Counted from the first letter of the stretch, positions 27,938 through 37,487 are shown. The stretch is DNA of 64,000 bases from Acidovorax temperans (GCF_006716905.1 NZ_VFPV01000003.1:434001-498000); one strand, 5' to 3'. The notes: a model not told the origin generated them from the sequence alone. Numbers and translations are program-made.

Positions 27938-29461
27938 TCAGCCCAACCCCTCCACCGCCATGTACTGCTCGCGCCAAGCCTCAAACGGCAGGGTGTCAGC
28001 GGCTTCAATGGCCTTCTGGGCGGCAATGGACTCTTCGCTCATGGCCACGTAGCGTGCCTGCTGCTCGGCCGTCCAGGGCAAGTTCAGCAAGGTGTCGTGG
28101 GCCAGTTCTGACTGGTGGAAGGCGAAGCTTTCGAAGCTGCTGGCATGTTCGCGCACCATGGTGGCCAGCACCCGGGCAGAGGGGGTGCGCTCGGGCGCCT
28201 GCATCAGCGCGCGGGCCTCGCGCAAGGCGGCGCTGTAGTCGGTGCAACCGTGGGTGGCGTCCAGCGCGGCCGCCAGGGGTTCGCACGCCGCCAGCACTTC
28301 GTCACCCCATTGGGTCAAGGCCACAGCCTGGCCCTGGCGCTGAAGCAGCAGGCCGGGCTCGCGGCCACGCTCTGCCGTAAGGTGCTGGTTCTGCTTGAGC
28401 TCCGCGATTTCTTCAGGGGTGTCCGGTGGGCTGTCTGACAGCAGGCAGTGCAGCAAAAACACATCCAGCAGACGCATGGTGGGCGCTGTGATGCCAACGG
28501 GAACGAAGGGGTCGATGTCCATCAACCGCACTTCCACATATTCCACCCCGCGCTCTCGCAAGGCGTGCAAGGGGCGCTCGCCCGTGCGCACCGTGCGCTT
28601 GGGGCGGATGGTGCCGTAGAACTCGTTTTCAATCTGCAGCAGGCTGGTGCCCAGCTGGTTGTAGTCGCCACCCGGGTTGCGCACGCCCAACTGTTCGTAG
28701 GCGGGGTAAGGCTTGGTCAGCGCTTCGTGCAGCGAGTTGGCATAGCCTTGCAGGCCGTTGTAGCTCACGGCCAGGGTGGCTTGGGCATCGCTCTGGTAGC
28801 CCAGCCGCCCCATGCGCAGTGATGTGGCGTGTGGCAGGTACAAGGCGCTGTCGCTCAGGCGTTGCAAGCGGTGCTCACGCCCTTGCACAAAGCAAGGGCA
28901 CAGCGCAGGTGATGCGCCAAACAGGTACAGCAGCACAAACGCATGGCGACGGAAGTTGCGGATGAGCGAGAAATATTGCTCGCTGCTCACGCCGGGCAGC
29001 GACCAGTTGTAGTGGATGCCCGAAATGGTCTGCATGCGCCGGCCATAGCGGTGGCCCAGGCCCATGCGGTACACGCTTTTGGCCCGGCCCACGTTGGAGC
29101 CGCCATAGCGGGCCAGCGGAATGGTCTCGTCCGTGGGCAGCCCGCACGGCATGCTCGACGCCCACAGCAGCTCGCCGCCGCTGTCCTTCAAGGTGTGGTG
29201 CACAAACTGGTGCACCTCGGTCAACTCATCCATGCACTGCTGCACACCCAGGTGTGCGCCGGTGATGAGTTCCAGTTGGGATTCGCTGTAGTCAGTGGTG
29301 ATCAGCGGGTGGGTGAGTGCAGAGCCCAGGGCTTTGGGATGGGGGGTGAGCGCCAGTCCTCCGGTGGGCTGCACGCGCAGCCCCTCTTTTTCCACACCAC
29401 GGCGAATGCCGCGCAGGGAATCCGTGGGGAGGGCGTTCAGTCTGTCCTGCAGTTTGCTCAT
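27938..29461 (-). CDS. gshA: glutamate-cysteine ligase, type 1
   Basis: First step of glutathione synthesis, joining glutamate and cysteine with ATP. 507 residues, close to the E. coli type-1 enzyme. GVEKEGLRV near the start, HRYGRRMQTISGIHYNWSLP and EVRLMDIDPFVPVGI are conserved. The start at 29461 (MSKLQDRLNALP) aligns best with family N-termini. An in-frame ATG at 29479 would add only six residues. Functionally linked in the window to the glutathione-dependent FrmA/FghA pathway. Confidence 0.95.
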   Translation of the reverse strand: MSKLQDRLNALPTDSLRGIRRGVEKEGLRVQPTGGLALTPHPKALGSALTHPLITTDYSESQLELITGAHLGVQQCMDELTEVHQFVHHTLKDSGGELLWASSMPCGLPTDETIPLARYGGSNVGRAKSVYRMGLGHRYGRRMQTISGIHYNWSLPGVSSEQYFSLIRNFRRHAFVLLYLFGASPALCPCFVQGREHRLQRLSDSALYLPHATSLRMGRLGYQSDAQATLAVSYNGLQGYANSLHEALTKPYPAYEQLGVRNPGGDYNQLGTSLLQIENEFYGTIRPKRTVRTGERPLHALRERGVEYVEVRLMDIDPFVPVGITAPTMRLLDVFLLHCLLSDSPPDTPEEIAELKQNQHLTAERGREPGLLLQRQGQAVALTQWGDEVLAACEPLAAALDATHGCTDYSAALREARALMQAPERTPSARVLATMVREHASSFESFAFHQSELAHDTLLNLPWTAEQQARYVAMSEESIAAQKAIEAADTLPFEAWREQYMAVEGLG

Positions 29462-29644
29462 AAGGTAATACCGGTCCATCTTCTCATTGGCCCGGAACTT
29501 AGCACGGCCCGGCCCCCTGCGCCTGAACCCTGCTCAAATCCTTGTCGCAAAACGGCTGAAAACGCCGCCCCGCACACGCATCGGAAGGCTGTGGTTGGGG
29601 GCTGCTCGCAACCCCCACCCTCACCCTTGGCACCTCGCCAGCAC

Positions 29645-30553
29645 TCAGCGGGCGGCCATCGCCTTGGCCACCTCGTTGGTGCCCTGGGCCGCGCCGCTTT
29701 GCGGCACCTGCTCCCCCGCGCGATTCGTGACTTCGGCCAGGCGGGCTGCAAGCCGCTCGGGCACCTCAGAGCCAATGCCCAAGTGCACGCCCTGCGTGAG
29801 CGTGATGTGGGCCGCCTCGAACGTGCCAGCCCCAGCGCACAGGATGGTGCGGGTGGGCGCGGACTCGTGCGCCAGCACCAGCATGGCGGGCACTACGGCC
29901 TCGGGCTTGAGGGCGTCCAGCACTTCCTGGGGCATCAGCCCTTCAGTCATGCGCGTGGCGGCTGTCGGGGCCAGGGCGTTGACGTGGATGTTGTGCTTGG
30001 CGCCTTCCAGGGCCAGGGTTTGCATCAACCCCACCTGGGCCAGCTTGGCAGCGCCATAGTTGCTCTGCCCAAAGTTGCCATACAGGCCAGTGGACGAAGT
30101 GGTCATCACGATGCGCCCGTATTGCTGGGCCACCATGTGCGGCCACACCGCCTTGCAGCAGTAGGCCGCGCCCATCAGGTGCACATCCACCACGAGCCGG
30201 AAGTCGTCCATGCTCATCTTGGCAAAGCTCTTGTCGCGCAGAATGCCGGCGTTGTTGACCAGTACATCCACGCGGCCCCAGGCGTCGATAGCTTGCTGCA
30301 CCATGGCTTCGACCGCTGCAAAGTCGGTCACCGAGGCTGCGTTGGCCAGGGCCTCGCCGCCCGCAGCACGAATCTCATCCACCACCTTTTGCGCCGCGCC
30401 TGCTGTACCACCGCTGCCATCCACGGCGCCACCCAGATCATTGACCAGCACCTTGGCGCCGCGGGCCGCCAGGGCCAACGCATGTTGACGCCCCAGGCCG
30501 CCACCTGCACCCGTGACGATGGCTACGCGGCCTTTGAATTCGATGTCTGCCAT
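29645..30553 (-). CDS. short-chain dehydrogenase/reductase (3-hydroxyacyl-CoA dehydrogenase-like)
   Basis: A 302-residue NAD(P)-dependent SDR. Cofactor motif is TGAGGGLGRQHAL, NNAG is present, and the catalytic pattern includes Ser in TTSSTGLYGNFGQ and YGAAK. The length and the extended C-terminus resemble the (3R)-hydroxyacyl-CoA dehydrogenase domain of peroxisomal multifunctional enzyme, so a role in fatty-acid oxidation is plausible but unproven. The ATG at 30553 (MADIEFKGRVAIVTG) is the start. Confidence 0.85.
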   Translation of the reverse strand: MADIEFKGRVAIVTGAGGGLGRQHALALAARGAKVLVNDLGGAVDGSGGTAGAAQKVVDEIRAAGGEALANAASVTDFAAVEAMVQQAIDAWGRVDVLVNNAGILRDKSFAKMSMDDFRLVVDVHLMGAAYCCKAVWPHMVAQQYGRIVMTTSSTGLYGNFGQSNYGAAKLAQVGLMQTLALEGAKHNIHVNALAPTAATRMTEGLMPQEVLDALKPEAVVPAMLVLAHESAPTRTILCAGAGTFEAAHITLTQGVHLGIGSEVPERLAARLAEVTNRAGEQVPQSGAAQGTNEVAKAMAAR

Positions 30554-30680
30554 GGAAAAACTCTCCGTATCAAAAAAAGGGGGGGAATGGGATGAATGTC
30601 GGAACAAAAACTGCTGGCAGCACTGTACGGCAACGCCCGCCGCGGCATCGTTGCGAAGGGGACAGAACGCCGTGCACGGG

Positions 30681-31080
30681 TTATCCCTGACAGCACTGGA
30701 CAAGCATGTGGATAAGTGGGGAAAAGTCTTGTATGAGACTGCTAAGTGGTTGATTTATCAAGAAGCCACTTGTGCTGCTTAATTTTTCATCAACGCAAAC
30801 CACTCAGGCGCTCAGTTTTCCCTGTTCACGCTGAACAAGCCTGTGCATAAGTTTTGACAAGTCTTGTATGAGCGATGCAACCCTTTGATTTTCAAAGACT
30901 TTCAACGAAATGCTGAAAAATTAAGCAAATCTACCACCCGGTGCTGACACGCCAGTTTTCAGCGGTTATCCCGTTCTTTTTTGGACAAAATTGTGGATAA
31001 CTCTGAACAAGTGCTGTATGAGCGTCGCAAGTCATTGATTTACAAGGGCCGCCTATCCGCTGCACATTTTTTAAGCAAAT
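30681..31080 (+). repeat. three spaced modules, each with a DnaA box
   Basis: Each module has a perfect TTATNCACA-type box read as TGTGSATAA (30707-30715, 30842-30850, 30992-31000), then exactly 8 bases, then AAGTSYTGTATGAG, then exactly 12 bases, then TTGATTT. An AT-rich TTAA-containing stretch follows 27-32 bases later. A TTATCCC or TTTTCCC and a GRACAA precede each box. Module spacing is 135 and 150 bp, all in one orientation. The arrangement looks like a DnaA-binding locus (origin-like, titration or reactivation site), but dnaA itself is not nearby. Confidence 0.75.
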
Positions 31081-31130
31081 TGGCACATGGGCTGCCGGCC
31101 CGGAAAAAACCGGGCAACACTGCGGCGCTC

Positions 31131-31170
31131 TATTTTTGATAGCATCTTGCGCTTGACTGTAAAGCGCTAA
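31131..31170. repeat. REP-like palindrome (copy e)
   Basis: TTTTTGATAGCATCTTGCGCTT followed by GACTGTAAAGCGCTAA and a C/T run, 12 bp before the DUF938 gene. It matches the dispersed family at TTGATAGC and the GCGCTT / AAGCGC arms. Confidence 0.6.
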
Positions 31171-31181
31171 CCCCCTTTTTT

Positions 31182-31808
31182 ATGCAAACACCGCCATGGG
31201 CCCACAGCCCCGCTGCTGAACGCAACCAGGGCCCCATCCTTGCGGTGCTGCAAGCGCTGCTCGCCCCCCATGGCAACGCTCTGGAGATTGCGAGCGGCAC
31301 GGGGCAGCACGCAGCGCACTTTGGCGCCGCCCTGCCCGGCTGGCGCTGGCAGCCCACTGACTGGCAAGACGATCTGTTCGCGTCGATCTCCGGATGGTGC
31401 GCGCACAGCGGTGCGCAGCAGGTATTGCCGCCGCTGCGGCTGGACGTGACCCAGGCGCAATGGCCCAGCGAGGGCGAGCCCTTCTCCACGCCGTTTGACC
31501 TGATTTACTGCGCCAACATGATCCACATTGCGCCCTGGGAATGCTGCGTGGCACTGATGCGCGGCGCCGCCCGCCACCTGGCCGCCGACGGAATGCTGGT
31601 GACCTATGGCCCCTATCTGGAGCAAGGGGTTCTCACTTCTCCAGGCAATCTGGCCTTTGACGCCAGCCTGCGAGCCCAAAACAGCCAGTGGGGCCTGCGC
31701 GCGCTGGAAGATGTCGCCCGGCAGGCAGAGGCGGCCGGCCTCCGTTTGAGCGAGCGCCACGCCATGCCTGCCAACAACCTGCTGCTGGTGTGGCGGCGCT
31801 CGCGTTGA
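31182..31808 (+). CDS. DUF938 SAM-dependent methyltransferase-like protein
   Basis: A 208-residue class I methyltransferase fold. Motif I is ALEIASGTGQHAAHF, motif II region is WQPTDWQDD, and IYCANMIHIAPWE is characteristic of DUF938 (METTL26-like). Substrate unknown. Followed after 61 bp by a ferredoxin gene in the same direction. Confidence 0.85.
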   Translation: MQTPPWAHSPAAERNQGPILAVLQALLAPHGNALEIASGTGQHAAHFGAALPGWRWQPTDWQDDLFASISGWCAHSGAQQVLPPLRLDVTQAQWPSEGEPFSTPFDLIYCANMIHIAPWECCVALMRGAARHLAADGMLVTYGPYLEQGVLTSPGNLAFDASLRAQNSQWGLRALEDVARQAEAAGLRLSERHAMPANNLLLVWRRSR

Positions 31809-31869
31809 CCCGATCATTCCCTCTGCCACTTACCCCTTCCACCCACCGCTCACTTCGGCCCCAACCACC

Positions 31870-32160
31870 ATGACCCAAGCTGCCCCCTTTTTCATCGCCC
31901 GCATCGAGCCCGACGGCACCCAGTGCGATGCCTGGCCCGAACAACCGCTGCTGACTTCCATGGAGCAAGGCGGCATCGACTGGCCCAGTTCCTGCCGCAA
32001 TGGCACCTGCCGCACCTGCATCGGCCATTTGGTTGAAGGAAGCGTGCGCTATGACATCGAATGGCCGGGCCTGAGTCCTGAAGAAAAGGCCGAAGGCTGC
32101 GTACTGCCCTGCGTGGCCTACCCCGAGTCGGATGTAGTGATCCAGGGCAGCGCCATCTGA
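31870..32160 (+). CDS. [2Fe-2S] ferredoxin, plant type
   Basis: A 96-residue ferredoxin with cluster ligands in SCRNGTCRTC (C-x4-C-x2-C) and a fourth Cys in CVLPCVAYP. Cytoplasmic electron carrier; partner unknown. No reductase or oxygenase gene adjoins it. Confidence 0.9.
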   Translation: MTQAAPFFIARIEPDGTQCDAWPEQPLLTSMEQGGIDWPSSCRNGTCRTCIGHLVEGSVRYDIEWPGLSPEEKAEGCVLPCVAYPESDVVIQGSAI

Positions 32161-32456
32161 CCCAAGGGCTGGCACAAAAGGCCGACTCAGCCGCAAGCTC
32201 TGCAGCCGCCCATGGCAACGCCGTTTTTTTGCCAGCCATGACAGAGGCCATTGATCCGGCGCACCAAAGCGCGGCCCCGGCTGAACTAAAATACTCAGCT
32301 TTGCAAGAGGCTGCACGCTTGGCCCCTTGCGCTGCGGCAGCGCCGCACAACATGTTCTTTGGATGGCTAGGCGACCCTTTGCGGTTGTGCGGCCCATGAG
32401 GGCGTGTGGTTTCGCGCTGCACAACCCCGCTGTGGCCCTAACGAAAGCCCTCTCCC
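32161..32456. other. ribBA leader region
   Basis: Contains several GC-rich inverted stretches (for example GCTGCGGCAGCGCCGC) and a weak purine tract before the ribBA ATG. I looked for the conserved segments of an FMN riboswitch (GGGGTGAAATTCCC, ACCGGCGGT) and do not find them, so riboflavin control by RFN is not supported here. Confidence 0.5.
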
Positions 32457-33578
32457 ATGAACACCCCCCTCACCCCTGTGTCCATCTCGCCCGTCGAAGA
32501 CATCGTGGCCGACATGCGCGCTGGGCGCATCGTCATCCTGGTGGACGAAGAAGACCGTGAAAACGAAGGCGACCTGGTGCTCGCCGCCGACCACGTCACC
32601 CCAGAAGCCATCAACTTCATGGCCCGCTTTGGCCGTGGCCTCATCTGCCTGACGCTGACCCGCGAGCGTTGCGAGTTCCTGAAGCTGCCCCCCATGGCAG
32701 CGCGCAATGGCACGGTGTACAGCACCGCGTTCACTGTGTCCATCGAGGCAGCCGAAGGCGTCACCACCGGCATTTCCGCCGCTGACCGTGCCCGCACCGT
32801 GCAAGTGGCCGTGGACCGCAAGAGCCAGCCTTCCGACCTGGTGCAGCCAGGCCACATCTTCCCGCTGCAGGCGGTGGATGGCGGCGTGCTGATGCGCGCC
32901 GGGCACACGGAAGCCGGGTGCGATCTGGCCGCCATGGCCGGCTGCAGCCCGTCGTCGGTGATCTGCGAGATCATGAAGGACGACGGCACCATGGCCCGCC
33001 TGCCTGACCTGCAGCTGTTTGCCGCAGAGCATGGCCTGAAGATTGGCACCATTGCCGATCTCATCCAATACCGCAGCCGCAATGAATCGCTGGTGGAAAA
33101 AGTGGGCAGCCGCCCGCTGACCACGGCATACGGCACCTTCACCGCCCACGCCTTCCGCGACAAGCCCAGCCAGGCCGTGCACCTGGCCCTGGTCAAGGGC
33201 GAATGGACGGCCGACGAAGTGGTGCCCGTGCGCGTGCACGAACCTCTGTCGGTGCTTGACGCGCTGGAAATCAACCGCTCCATGCATTCATGGGGTCTGG
33301 ACACCAGCCTGCAGTACCTGGCCAAGCAGGGCAAGGGCGTGGCGGTGCTGCTGAACTGCGGCGAAACCGCGCAGCAATTGCTGGCCCAGTTTGAAGGCAC
33401 GGCCCGCGCATCTCAGGCCCCAGAGCGCGGCCGCATGGATCTGCGCACTTATGGCGTGGGCGCGCAAATCCTGCGCGACTGCGGCGTGCAAAAAATGGCA
33501 CTCATGGGCCAGCCCCGCCGCATGCCCAGCATGGCCGGCTACGGCCTCGAAATCACCGGCTTCATCCCCAAGGAATAA
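32457..33578 (+). CDS. ribBA: RibBA: 3,4-dihydroxy-2-butanone-4-phosphate synthase with degenerate GTP cyclohydrolase II half
   Basis: 373 residues. The N-terminal domain (about 8-205) makes the four-carbon precursor of riboflavin and keeps its active-site motifs [11 protein letters not shown] and [12 protein letters not shown]. The C-terminal half has the GTP cyclohydrolase II fold, but its zinc site is lost: where active enzymes have SECLTGD and RCDCGxQL, this protein reads [20 protein letters not shown]. The second activity is therefore probably absent, and a separate ribA should exist elsewhere. First gene of ribBA-ribH-nusB. Confidence 0.93.
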   Translation: MNTPLTPVSISPVEDIVADMRAGRIVILVDEEDRENEGDLVLAADHVTPEAINFMARFGRGLICLTLTRERCEFLKLPPMAARNGTVYSTAFTVSIEAAEGVTTGISAADRARTVQVAVDRKSQPSDLVQPGHIFPLQAVDGGVLMRAGHTEAGCDLAAMAGCSPSSVICEIMKDDGTMARLPDLQLFAAEHGLKIGTIADLIQYRSRNESLVEKVGSRPLTTAYGTFTAHAFRDKPSQAVHLALVKGEWTADEVVPVRVHEPLSVLDALEINRSMHSWGLDTSLQYLAKQGKGVAVLLNCGETAQQLLAQFEGTARASQAPERGRMDLRTYGVGAQILRDCGVQKMALMGQPRRMPSMAGYGLEITGFIPKE

Positions 33579-33580
33579 AC

Positions 33581-34045
33581 ATGTTTGGCGCAGAAAAAGG
33601 CACAGCGGACAAGCTGGACGGCAAGAAGTTGCACATCGGTATCGTGCAGGCCCGCTTCAATGAAAGCATCACCAACACCCTGGCCTCTGCCTGCCTGGCA
33701 GAGCTGAAGGCACTGGGCGTGCAGGAAAAGAACATCACCCACGTGAAAGTGCCCGGCGCACTGGAAGTGCCCGTGGCGCTGCAAGCCATGGCCGAGAGCG
33801 ACAGCTTTGACGCCCTCATCGCACTGGGCTGCATCATCCGCGGCGAGACTTATCACTTTGAGCTGGTGGCCAACGAGTCTGGCGCCGGCGTGACGCGACT
33901 CTCGCTCGATTACCAGATCCCCATCGCCAACGCGATCATCACCACCGAAAACATGGAGCAAGCCATTGCCCGCCAAAGCGACAAGGGCACCGATGCAGCC
34001 CGTGTGGCAGTAGAGATGGCCAACCTGCTGGACGAATTGTCATGA
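33581..34045 (+). CDS. ribH: 6,7-dimethyl-8-ribityllumazine synthase
   Basis: Condenses the RibB product with the pyrimidine intermediate to form lumazine, the penultimate riboflavin step. 154 residues. Conserved blocks are [40 protein letters not shown] and the [11 protein letters not shown] region. Starts two bases after the ribBA stop. Its stop overlaps nusB (ATGA). Confidence 0.97.
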   Translation: MFGAEKGTADKLDGKKLHIGIVQARFNESITNTLASACLAELKALGVQEKNITHVKVPGALEVPVALQAMAESDSFDALIALGCIIRGETYHFELVANESGAGVTRLSLDYQIPIANAIITTENMEQAIARQSDKGTDAARVAVEMANLLDELS

Positions 34046-34608
34046 CCGAAACCACCCCATCGTCCAAAACGCGCCCACCCAAGCAATCGCGCACCGGCCT
34101 CAAGGCCAACGGTACGCGCAAGGCGGCATCCAAATCCAACCGCAGCCGTGCGCGCGAATTTGCGCTGCAGGCGCTGTACCAGCACATCGTGGGCCGCAAC
34201 GACGCGGCTGCCATCGACTCCTTCACGCGTGACCTTGCAGGCTTTCACAAGGCCGACGCGGCGCACTACAACGCCGTGCTGCATGGTTGCATCAACACCG
34301 CTGATGATCTGGACGCCCTGATCACGCCGCTGCTGGACCGCAAGCTGGGCGAGATCTCGCCCATCGAACGCGCCTCCATGTGGATCGGCGTGTACGAGTT
34401 CATGCACTGCATGGACGTGCCCTGGCGCGTGGTGCTCAATGAATGCATTGAGCTGGCCAAGGAGTTTGGTGGCACCGACGGCCACAAGTACGTGAATGCC
34501 GTGCTCAACGGCCTGGCCCCCCGCTTGCGTGCCAACGAAGTCGCTGCCGACAAAGCGGCTGGCAAGCCCGGCCCCGAAGCCGCAGCCGCCGAAGGCGAAG
34601 GGGCCTGA
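34042..34608 (+). CDS. nusB: transcription antitermination protein NusB
   Basis: A 188-residue rRNA antitermination factor. [14 protein letters not shown] is the characteristic opening after a basic leader of about 35 residues, and [21 protein letters not shown] is the conserved end. An Ala/Glu-rich tail follows. Overlaps ribH by four bases, the classic ribH-nusB pair. Confidence 0.97.
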   Translation: MTETTPSSKTRPPKQSRTGLKANGTRKAASKSNRSRAREFALQALYQHIVGRNDAAAIDSFTRDLAGFHKADAAHYNAVLHGCINTADDLDALITPLLDRKLGEISPIERASMWIGVYEFMHCMDVPWRVVLNECIELAKEFGGTDGHKYVNAVLNGLAPRLRANEVAADKAAGKPGPEAAAAEGEGA

Positions 34609-34733
34609 GCCCTTCCCGTGCTGCGCCTATCTGTCGATGGGTGCTGCACCGGCCAGCCAGAGGCCGCGCCTCCGGCGCAGTCTTTCTCTTTTGAGCCATG
34701 CCCGCAGCCTCGCGGGCCGCAGGATTCCCGAGC

Positions 34734-35918
34734 ATGAAATTCTCCAGCCGCGCAGAGCGCATTGATCCGTTTTATGTCATGGAAGTGGCCAAGGCCGCCC
34801 AGGCGATGGCACGCGAGGTGGCGGGCACCAGCGAGCCCATGATCTTTCTGAACATCGGCGAACCGGACTTCACCGCCCCGCCGCTGGTGCAGGAAGCTGC
34901 CGCCAAGGCGGTGCGCGACGGCGCCACCCAATACACCAACGCCCTGGGCCTGGATGCACTGCGCGAACGCATCAGCGGCTGGTACCAAAGCCGCTTCGGG
35001 GTGGACGTTCCGGCACGGCGCATTGTGGTCACGGCTGGCGCATCTGCCGCGTTGCACCTGGCCTGCCTGGCGCTGATTGAGCGTGGCGACGAAATCCTGA
35101 TGCCCGACCCGAGCTACCCCTGCAACCGCCACTTCGTGAGCGCTGCCGAAGGCCGGGCCGTGCTGGTGCCCACCACGGCAGCCGAGCGCTACCAGCTGAG
35201 CAGCGACAAGGTGCAAGCCGCGTGGACAGACAACACGCGGGGCGTGCTGCTGGCATCGCCCTCTAACCCCACCGGCACATCGATTGCCCCCGCCGAACTG
35301 CGCCGCATTCACGAGGTGGTGCAGGCGCGTGGCGGCGTGACCATGATCGACGAGATCTACCTGGGCTTGTCGTACGAGGAAGAGTTTGGCCACACCGCCC
35401 TGGCCATCGATGAGCACATCATCAGCATCAACAGCTTCAGCAAGTACTTCAACATGACCGGCTGGCGCCTGGGCTGGATGGTGGTGCCCGATGCCATGGT
35501 GCCCGTGGTGGAGCGGCTGGCACAAAACCTTTTCATCTGCGCCAGCACCGTGTCGCAACAGGCCGCCCTCGCCTGCTTTGAAGCCGAGAGCATTGCCGAA
35601 TACGAACGCCGCCGCGCCGAGTTCAAGGCGCGCCGCGATTACTTCATCCCGGCCTTGCAGTCGCTGGGGCTGAGCGTGCCCGTGATGCCGGATGGCGCCT
35701 TCTACGCCTGGGCCGACTGCACCGACGCAGCCCAGCGCCTGGGCGTGCAAGGCAGCTGGGACTTTGCCCTGGAAGTGATGCGCCGCGCCCATGTGGCCAT
35801 CACACCGGGCCGTGACTTTGGCAGCTTTGAGCCCGAACGGTTTGTGCGCTTCTCCACGGCCAACTCCATGGAGCAATTGCAGGAATCCGTCGCGCGCCTG
35901 CGCAAGCTGCTGGCCTGA
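34734..35918 (+). CDS. PLP-dependent class I/II aminotransferase
   Basis: A 394-residue fold-type I aminotransferase. The PLP lysine is Lys237 in SINSFSKYFNMTGWRLGW. SPSNPTGT (175-182) and DEIYLGLSY are also conserved. The closest look is to the aspartate/alanine-type aminotransferases of beta- and gammaproteobacteria. The natural substrate is not clear. ATG at 34734 (MKFSSRAERIDPF) is the start. Confidence 0.9.
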   Translation: MKFSSRAERIDPFYVMEVAKAAQAMAREVAGTSEPMIFLNIGEPDFTAPPLVQEAAAKAVRDGATQYTNALGLDALRERISGWYQSRFGVDVPARRIVVTAGASAALHLACLALIERGDEILMPDPSYPCNRHFVSAAEGRAVLVPTTAAERYQLSSDKVQAAWTDNTRGVLLASPSNPTGTSIAPAELRRIHEVVQARGGVTMIDEIYLGLSYEEEFGHTALAIDEHIISINSFSKYFNMTGWRLGWMVVPDAMVPVVERLAQNLFICASTVSQQAALACFEAESIAEYERRRAEFKARRDYFIPALQSLGLSVPVMPDGAFYAWADCTDAAQRLGVQGSWDFALEVMRRAHVAITPGRDFGSFEPERFVRFSTANSMEQLQESVARLRKLLA

Positions 35919-35937
35919 GCGGCATTGAGGGAACGGC

Positions 35938-36354
35938 ATGGCTTTTGAATTCCCGATCCGCGTGTACTGGGAGGACACCGATGCCGGCGGCATCGTGTTC
36001 TATGCCAACTACCTGAAGTTCTTTGAGCGCGCGCGCACCGAATGGCTGCGCTCATTGGGCGTTGGCCAGCACAATTTGCGGGAACAAACCGGCGGCATGT
36101 TTGTCGTAACCGACGCGCAGTTGCGTTACCTGCGGCCCGCCAAGCTGGACGACGAACTGATTGTTACCGCCAGCCTGCTCGACAAGGGCCGCGCATCCCT
36201 GACAATCACGCAGCAAGCGCTCCTGAAACCAGAGCACATGACCGAAGACAAGCCCACGTTGCTGACCGAAGGCACCATCCGCATTGGCTGGGTGGATGCT
36301 GCAACGATGCGGCCCGCAAGAATACCGAGCACCCTTCTGGAACAACTTTCATGA
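35938..36354 (+). CDS. ybgC: Tol-Pal-associated acyl-CoA thioesterase YbgC
   Basis: A 138-residue hot-dog-fold thioesterase. The catalytic region WEDTDAGGIVFYANYLKFFERARTEWLRSLG is intact. First gene of the tol cluster. Its stop overlaps the tolQ start (ATGA). Confidence 0.95.
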   Translation: MAFEFPIRVYWEDTDAGGIVFYANYLKFFERARTEWLRSLGVGQHNLREQTGGMFVVTDAQLRYLRPAKLDDELIVTASLLDKGRASLTITQQALLKPEHMTEDKPTLLTEGTIRIGWVDAATMRPARIPSTLLEQLS

Positions 36355-37055
36355 CCCCTCAAAACATGTCCATCTTGAACCTGGTGCTGCAGGCCAGCTG
36401 GGTGGTGCAGCTGGTGATGTTGCTGCTGCTTAGCGTCTCCATCGCTAGCTGGGCGGCCATCTTCCGCAAGCTGTTTGCACTCAAGCGGGTGAAGTCACTC
36501 AACGAGGATTTTGAGCGCGAGTTCTGGTCGGGCACCAGCCTGAATGACCTGTTTGCCAGCGCAGCACAGAATGCCAAGAACGCAGGCCCGATGGAGCGAA
36601 TTTTTGCCAGCGGCATGCGCGAATACCAAAAGCTGCGCGAGCGCCGCATCACCGACCCCGGCACGCTGCTGGACGGCGCCCGCCGCGCCATGCGTGCGAG
36701 CTTCCAGCGCGAGATGGATGTGGTGGAGTCCAGCCTGTCGTTCCTCGCATCGGTAGGCTCCGTCTCGCCTTACGTCGGCCTGTTTGGCACCGTGTGGGGC
36801 ATCATGCACGCCTTCACCGGCTTTGCAGGCATGGAGCAGGTCACGCTCGCCACCGTGGCCCCTGGCATTGCCGAAGCGCTGGTCGCCACGGCCATTGGCC
36901 TGTTCTCTGCCATTCCTGCGGTGATTGCCTACAACCGGTTTGCGCGTGACATTGATCGCGTGGCCACGCACCTCGAAACCTTCATCGAAGAGTTCTCCAA
37001 CATTCTGCAGCGCAACCTGGGCGCACAGCCTTCGCAATCGGCCTCTGGCCATTAA
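36351..37055 (+). CDS. tolQ: TolQ, inner-membrane proton channel subunit
   Basis: A 234-residue MotA/TolQ/ExbB-family protein with three membrane helices (about 16-37, 135-155 and 170-192). GLFGTVWGIMHAF is the conserved second helix. It works with TolR to energise TolA for outer-membrane constriction at division. Overlaps ybgC by four bases and is followed by tolR after 9 bp. Confidence 0.97.
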   Translation: MTPQNMSILNLVLQASWVVQLVMLLLLSVSIASWAAIFRKLFALKRVKSLNEDFEREFWSGTSLNDLFASAAQNAKNAGPMERIFASGMREYQKLRERRITDPGTLLDGARRAMRASFQREMDVVESSLSFLASVGSVSPYVGLFGTVWGIMHAFTGFAGMEQVTLATVAPGIAEALVATAIGLFSAIPAVIAYNRFARDIDRVATHLETFIEEFSNILQRNLGAQPSQSASGH

Positions 37056-37064
37056 GGAGCCCGC

Positions 37065-37487
37065 ATGCCCGCCATGGCGTCCCGCGGCCGAGGCCGTCGC
37101 ACCATCAATGAAATCAACATGGTGCCTTTCATCGACGTGATGCTGGTGCTGCTCATCATCTTCATGGTGACAGCGCCCATGCTCACGCCCGGCATGATCG
37201 ATGTGCCCAGCGTGGGCAAAGGCAAAAATGTACCCAAGGTGGTGGCGCAGGTGATCGTGAACAAGGACGGGTCGCTACAGCTCAAGACACCTGAGGCCAC
37301 GCGCACCGTCACCCAGCGCGAAGTGGGTGAGGCTGCCCTGCGCTGGCAAAAAGACCAGAGCAAGGACACCGCCGTCATCATCAGTGCCGACAAGGGCGTG
37401 CAATACGAAGCCGTGGTCAAAGCCATGGATGCCCTGCAAAAAGCCGGCGTGCAGCGCGTGGGCCTTTCCGTCAAGCAAGGCGGCTGA
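37065..37487 (+). CDS. tolR: TolR
   Basis: A 140-residue ExbD/TolR protein with one N-terminal membrane helix. The proton-pathway Asp is in NMVPFIDVMLVLLIIFMV. The periplasmic domain ends in VKQGG. Confidence 0.97.
   Translation: MPAMASRGRGRRTINEINMVPFIDVMLVLLIIFMVTAPMLTPGMIDVPSVGKGKNVPKVVAQVIVNKDGSLQLKTPEATRTVTQREVGEAALRWQKDQSKDTAVIISADKGVQYEAVVKAMDALQKAGVQRVGLSVKQGG

Larger units (their letters stand above)
30554..31181. other. 628-bp intergenic region with a DnaA-box triple repeat
   Basis: No gene is credible here. The right two-thirds are occupied by three copies of an ordered module listed separately. The proximal 100 bp presumably hold the SDR promoter. The last 60 bp contain a REP-like palindrome before the methyltransferase gene. 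Confidence 0.7.

Noticed and set aside
30513-30782. 89-codon plus-strand frame in the SDR-DUF938 gap
   Set aside because: It starts inside the antisense SDR gene, has no ribosome site, and overlaps the first DnaA-box module.
30681-31080. CRISPR array or phage attachment site in the repeat region
   Set aside because: Only three units, long unequal spacing and partial conservation; no cas genes, integrase or tRNA nearby.
32161-32456. FMN riboswitch upstream of ribBA
   Set aside because: The conserved segments of the RFN element are not found; only general GC-rich pairing is seen.
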